Positions 58,213 to 60,000 of a stretch of 60,000 bases of DNA are shown here, piece after piece. Where the stretch lies: positions 10,524,203 through 10,584,202 of the forward strand of contig NC_064037.1 of the NCBI RefSeq assembly GCF_932526225.1, written 5' to 3'. The DNA is from Nematostella vectensis (lineage: Eukaryota; Cnidaria; Anthozoa; Actiniaria; Edwardsiidae). Below the pieces are notes generated by a model, which was not told the origin of the DNA, searched no databases, and saw nothing but the letters and a program-made list of their open reading frames with translations. Both the position numbers and the translations under genes were made by a program. How positions within the stretch are numbered: the stretch's first letter is position 1; the number at the start of each line of letters is the position of its first letter.

Positions 58213-59383
58213 GAGCTGTCGTCCGTTTGAATGCTACGCGTGATGGAATGCGTTTTAGTTTGGTTACAAAAAATATTTCTCTTTGCATGATCTGACAGCT
58301 TAGTTGCGTGACCAGCTTCCCGGATAGCAGAATTCACACGGTAACATCGCAAAAGCGATGTCAAATACTTGTATGGAACAATATGTTTGTTTCCTTTTTA
58401 ACAATTCCAGCATTATCTCTGATCAAGCAGTGTGTTGATAGCTGCAACAATCGCAAATCGCGCTACGCACGACAGGGTCAATTGGCGACAACACGACACG
58501 AAGCTCACCAAAAACAGACTTCAGATATACATAGAGTAAACAAACTGTTTGCCCTGGCAATTCAATAAATGTCCTTTTGCGGCGAAGATCAAAAAGCTTA
58601 ATCCTTTTACCGTAAACGCAAAACAGGCCCATTCCGTAGACCGATACATTGTAGAAATAGCAAAGATAAAGGCACTAATTGGTGTTATTTCATATGCGCG
58701 ACGGTTTGGTTATCTTTGCTCTGCTAGCCAATGATATGTGAATCCCGGGTTAAAGGGGCTGTGTGTTCCACGGAACCTTGCAGTTCTATCAAACAAAATG
58801 GAGGGTGCACTTAGGAGAGGGGAGGGATCATAAAGGTTTGTCACGCTAATATCGGGGAACATTCTCGATAGAGCGACCTACATAAAAAGCCTAAATGGAG
58901 CCTTTTGAAATGACATGAAAAAATTGCAAAAATGTAAGCACGCAATTGGTCCATCGTTTCTTTTTTTACCGTGACCTGTCTAATGTGACCTATCTAATAC
59001 CTTTTGATATTGCACCACGAGAGGGGAATATCACCCGTATTTATCATAAATGTTCACTCACGCTCCGAGTACTTTGAATTCAGAGTTCGAATTTCTTGCA
59101 TTGAGTGTCCTTTCAAGTGCTAATGGCATACTTTAGTCTCGCGATCTTGCGATTTGCTTGAGGTCGAGCCATGTGACACTTAGGTGAGGTCAGCGGGGTG
59201 GCGACAGCTCGAGTGTCACTAGGATAGCGGGGCGTTAAGACTAGGGGGAGGCGTCTTGTTGGGGTGCGAACCGCCCCATTCGGGACACAGAGGACTACAT
59301 CGCGAAGGAGTTACATGCTGTTTTGAATCCGAGAACTGGGTACAAAGTTTGAACAAGATTCGATTCGCTAACAAAAAGGAACC
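58213..59383. other. Upstream region of the 59.4-kb gene; no other gene seen
   Basis: No coding sequence recognised. Holds the promoter and 5' untranslated region of the signal-peptide exon. Confidence 0.4.
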
Positions 59384-59447
59384 ATGCTCAAGTGCCTTCT
59401 AGTACTGTCGTTCTCCTTGGCTTTCATCTCGCTCGCGCTCGCGCAAG
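59384..59447 (+). CDS. Signal-peptide first exon of a secreted or membrane protein (5' partial gene)
   Basis: ATG at 59384 in the context aaggaaccATGC opens MLKCLLVLSFSLAFISLALA followed by Q, a textbook signal peptide with an A-x-A cleavage motif, then a strong donor (CAAG|GTAAGA) in phase 1. Phase 1 introns right after a signal peptide are typical of modular extracellular proteins. The remaining exons are outside the window. Confidence 0.75.
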
Positions 59448-60000
59448 GTAAGAGAAAGATATGATGTTGACACCGTTTGCATCGCATTTGCAAGAAACCA
59501 CTATATAATATTTTTACGGTTTATCATTCCTGTATTAAGCTTATTTACCCTCTTCATCCATCCTCTTTCTTTCGATAAAATAACACGCAAGCACGTAAAC
59601 CCGATATAATTACACAGTTTGGATGTTGGTATTCCTTGTAACTTTACATCCCTCATGTCTTTAGAAAATTAACTGGAATGTTCTTCCTCGATTTAAAACT
59701 GTACCCCATACTTCCTGAATACCGGTGAACAAAGCACAAATTTTATCTTCATCACTTAATTAACCCTTGATACCCTTTGCAAGTCGCTACGGAAATTTTT
59801 TAGCGTATTATCCCGGTGCATTAACTCACGGGAAAACTATCTTTTTCAAACCACCTAAACCCCAAACTTCTTACACTTAAACCCTCGTCAAAACTAAAAC
59901 AAAGTTTAAGTTTGCAAATCGTCTTTTCTTTAAATGTTATGTATTGTGCTATTTATGAAAAAATCTAAAACACACGATAATGTCTTGTCAGTTAACATTG
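59448..60000 (+). other. First intron of the signal-peptide gene
   Basis: AT-rich, no exon recognised before the window ends. Confidence 0.5.

Overview
The window is animal nuclear DNA: split genes with GT-AG introns, much microsatellite and minisatellite DNA, and remnants of several transposon classes. The gene content (PAN/apple plus discoidin domains, an ShK-type cysteine module, a flavin monooxygenase, a D-amino-acid oxidase) suggests a cnidarian, most likely an anthozoan such as a sea anemone. That placement is inference, not proof.

Layout. 1-1000: 3' end of a D-amino-acid/D-aspartate oxidase gene (+). 1.4-2.9 kb: signal peptide plus PAN-like first exon and a decayed discoidin domain (-). 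3.6-5.6 kb: transposon graveyard, with two non-LTR reverse transcriptase fragments in opposite orientation around the 5' end of a BEL/Pao-like LTR element. 6.2-20.7 kb: gene-poor, with a TTAA-flanked TIR element, dispersed repeats, a LINE 3' end with an AAT microsatellite, and an almost complete hAT transposon (17806-20242) bounded by a perfect 8-bp target duplication.

21.2-27.4 kb (+): an eight-exon gene whose splice phases all agree, giving 494 residues: signal peptide, ligand-binding half S1, TM1, a K+-channel pore with TTVGYGD, TM2, ligand-binding half S2, TM3 and a coiled-coil tail. This is an ionotropic glutamate receptor architecture with a potassium selectivity filter, and is the most interesting protein here. 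28.8-32.0 kb (-): three-exon FMO-type monooxygenase (530 aa), convergent with the channel gene. About 700 bp separate its start from the divergent start of a very large + strand gene.

32.7-49.4 kb (+): a 33-exon gene that I could read through with consistent phases to 1,144 residues; I do not recognise its product. Its introns are unusually rich in tandem repeats, and three arrays are copies of an exon end plus its 5' splice site. 50.3 kb (-): an ShKT-domain exon. 50.5-56.4 kb: large minisatellites, one with a 430-bp higher-order duplication. 59.4 kb (+): signal-peptide first exon of a gene leaving the window.

No rRNA, CRISPR or convincing tRNA gene was seen. Coordinates of introns and exons were worked out by hand from splice motifs and reading phase; no transcript data were available.
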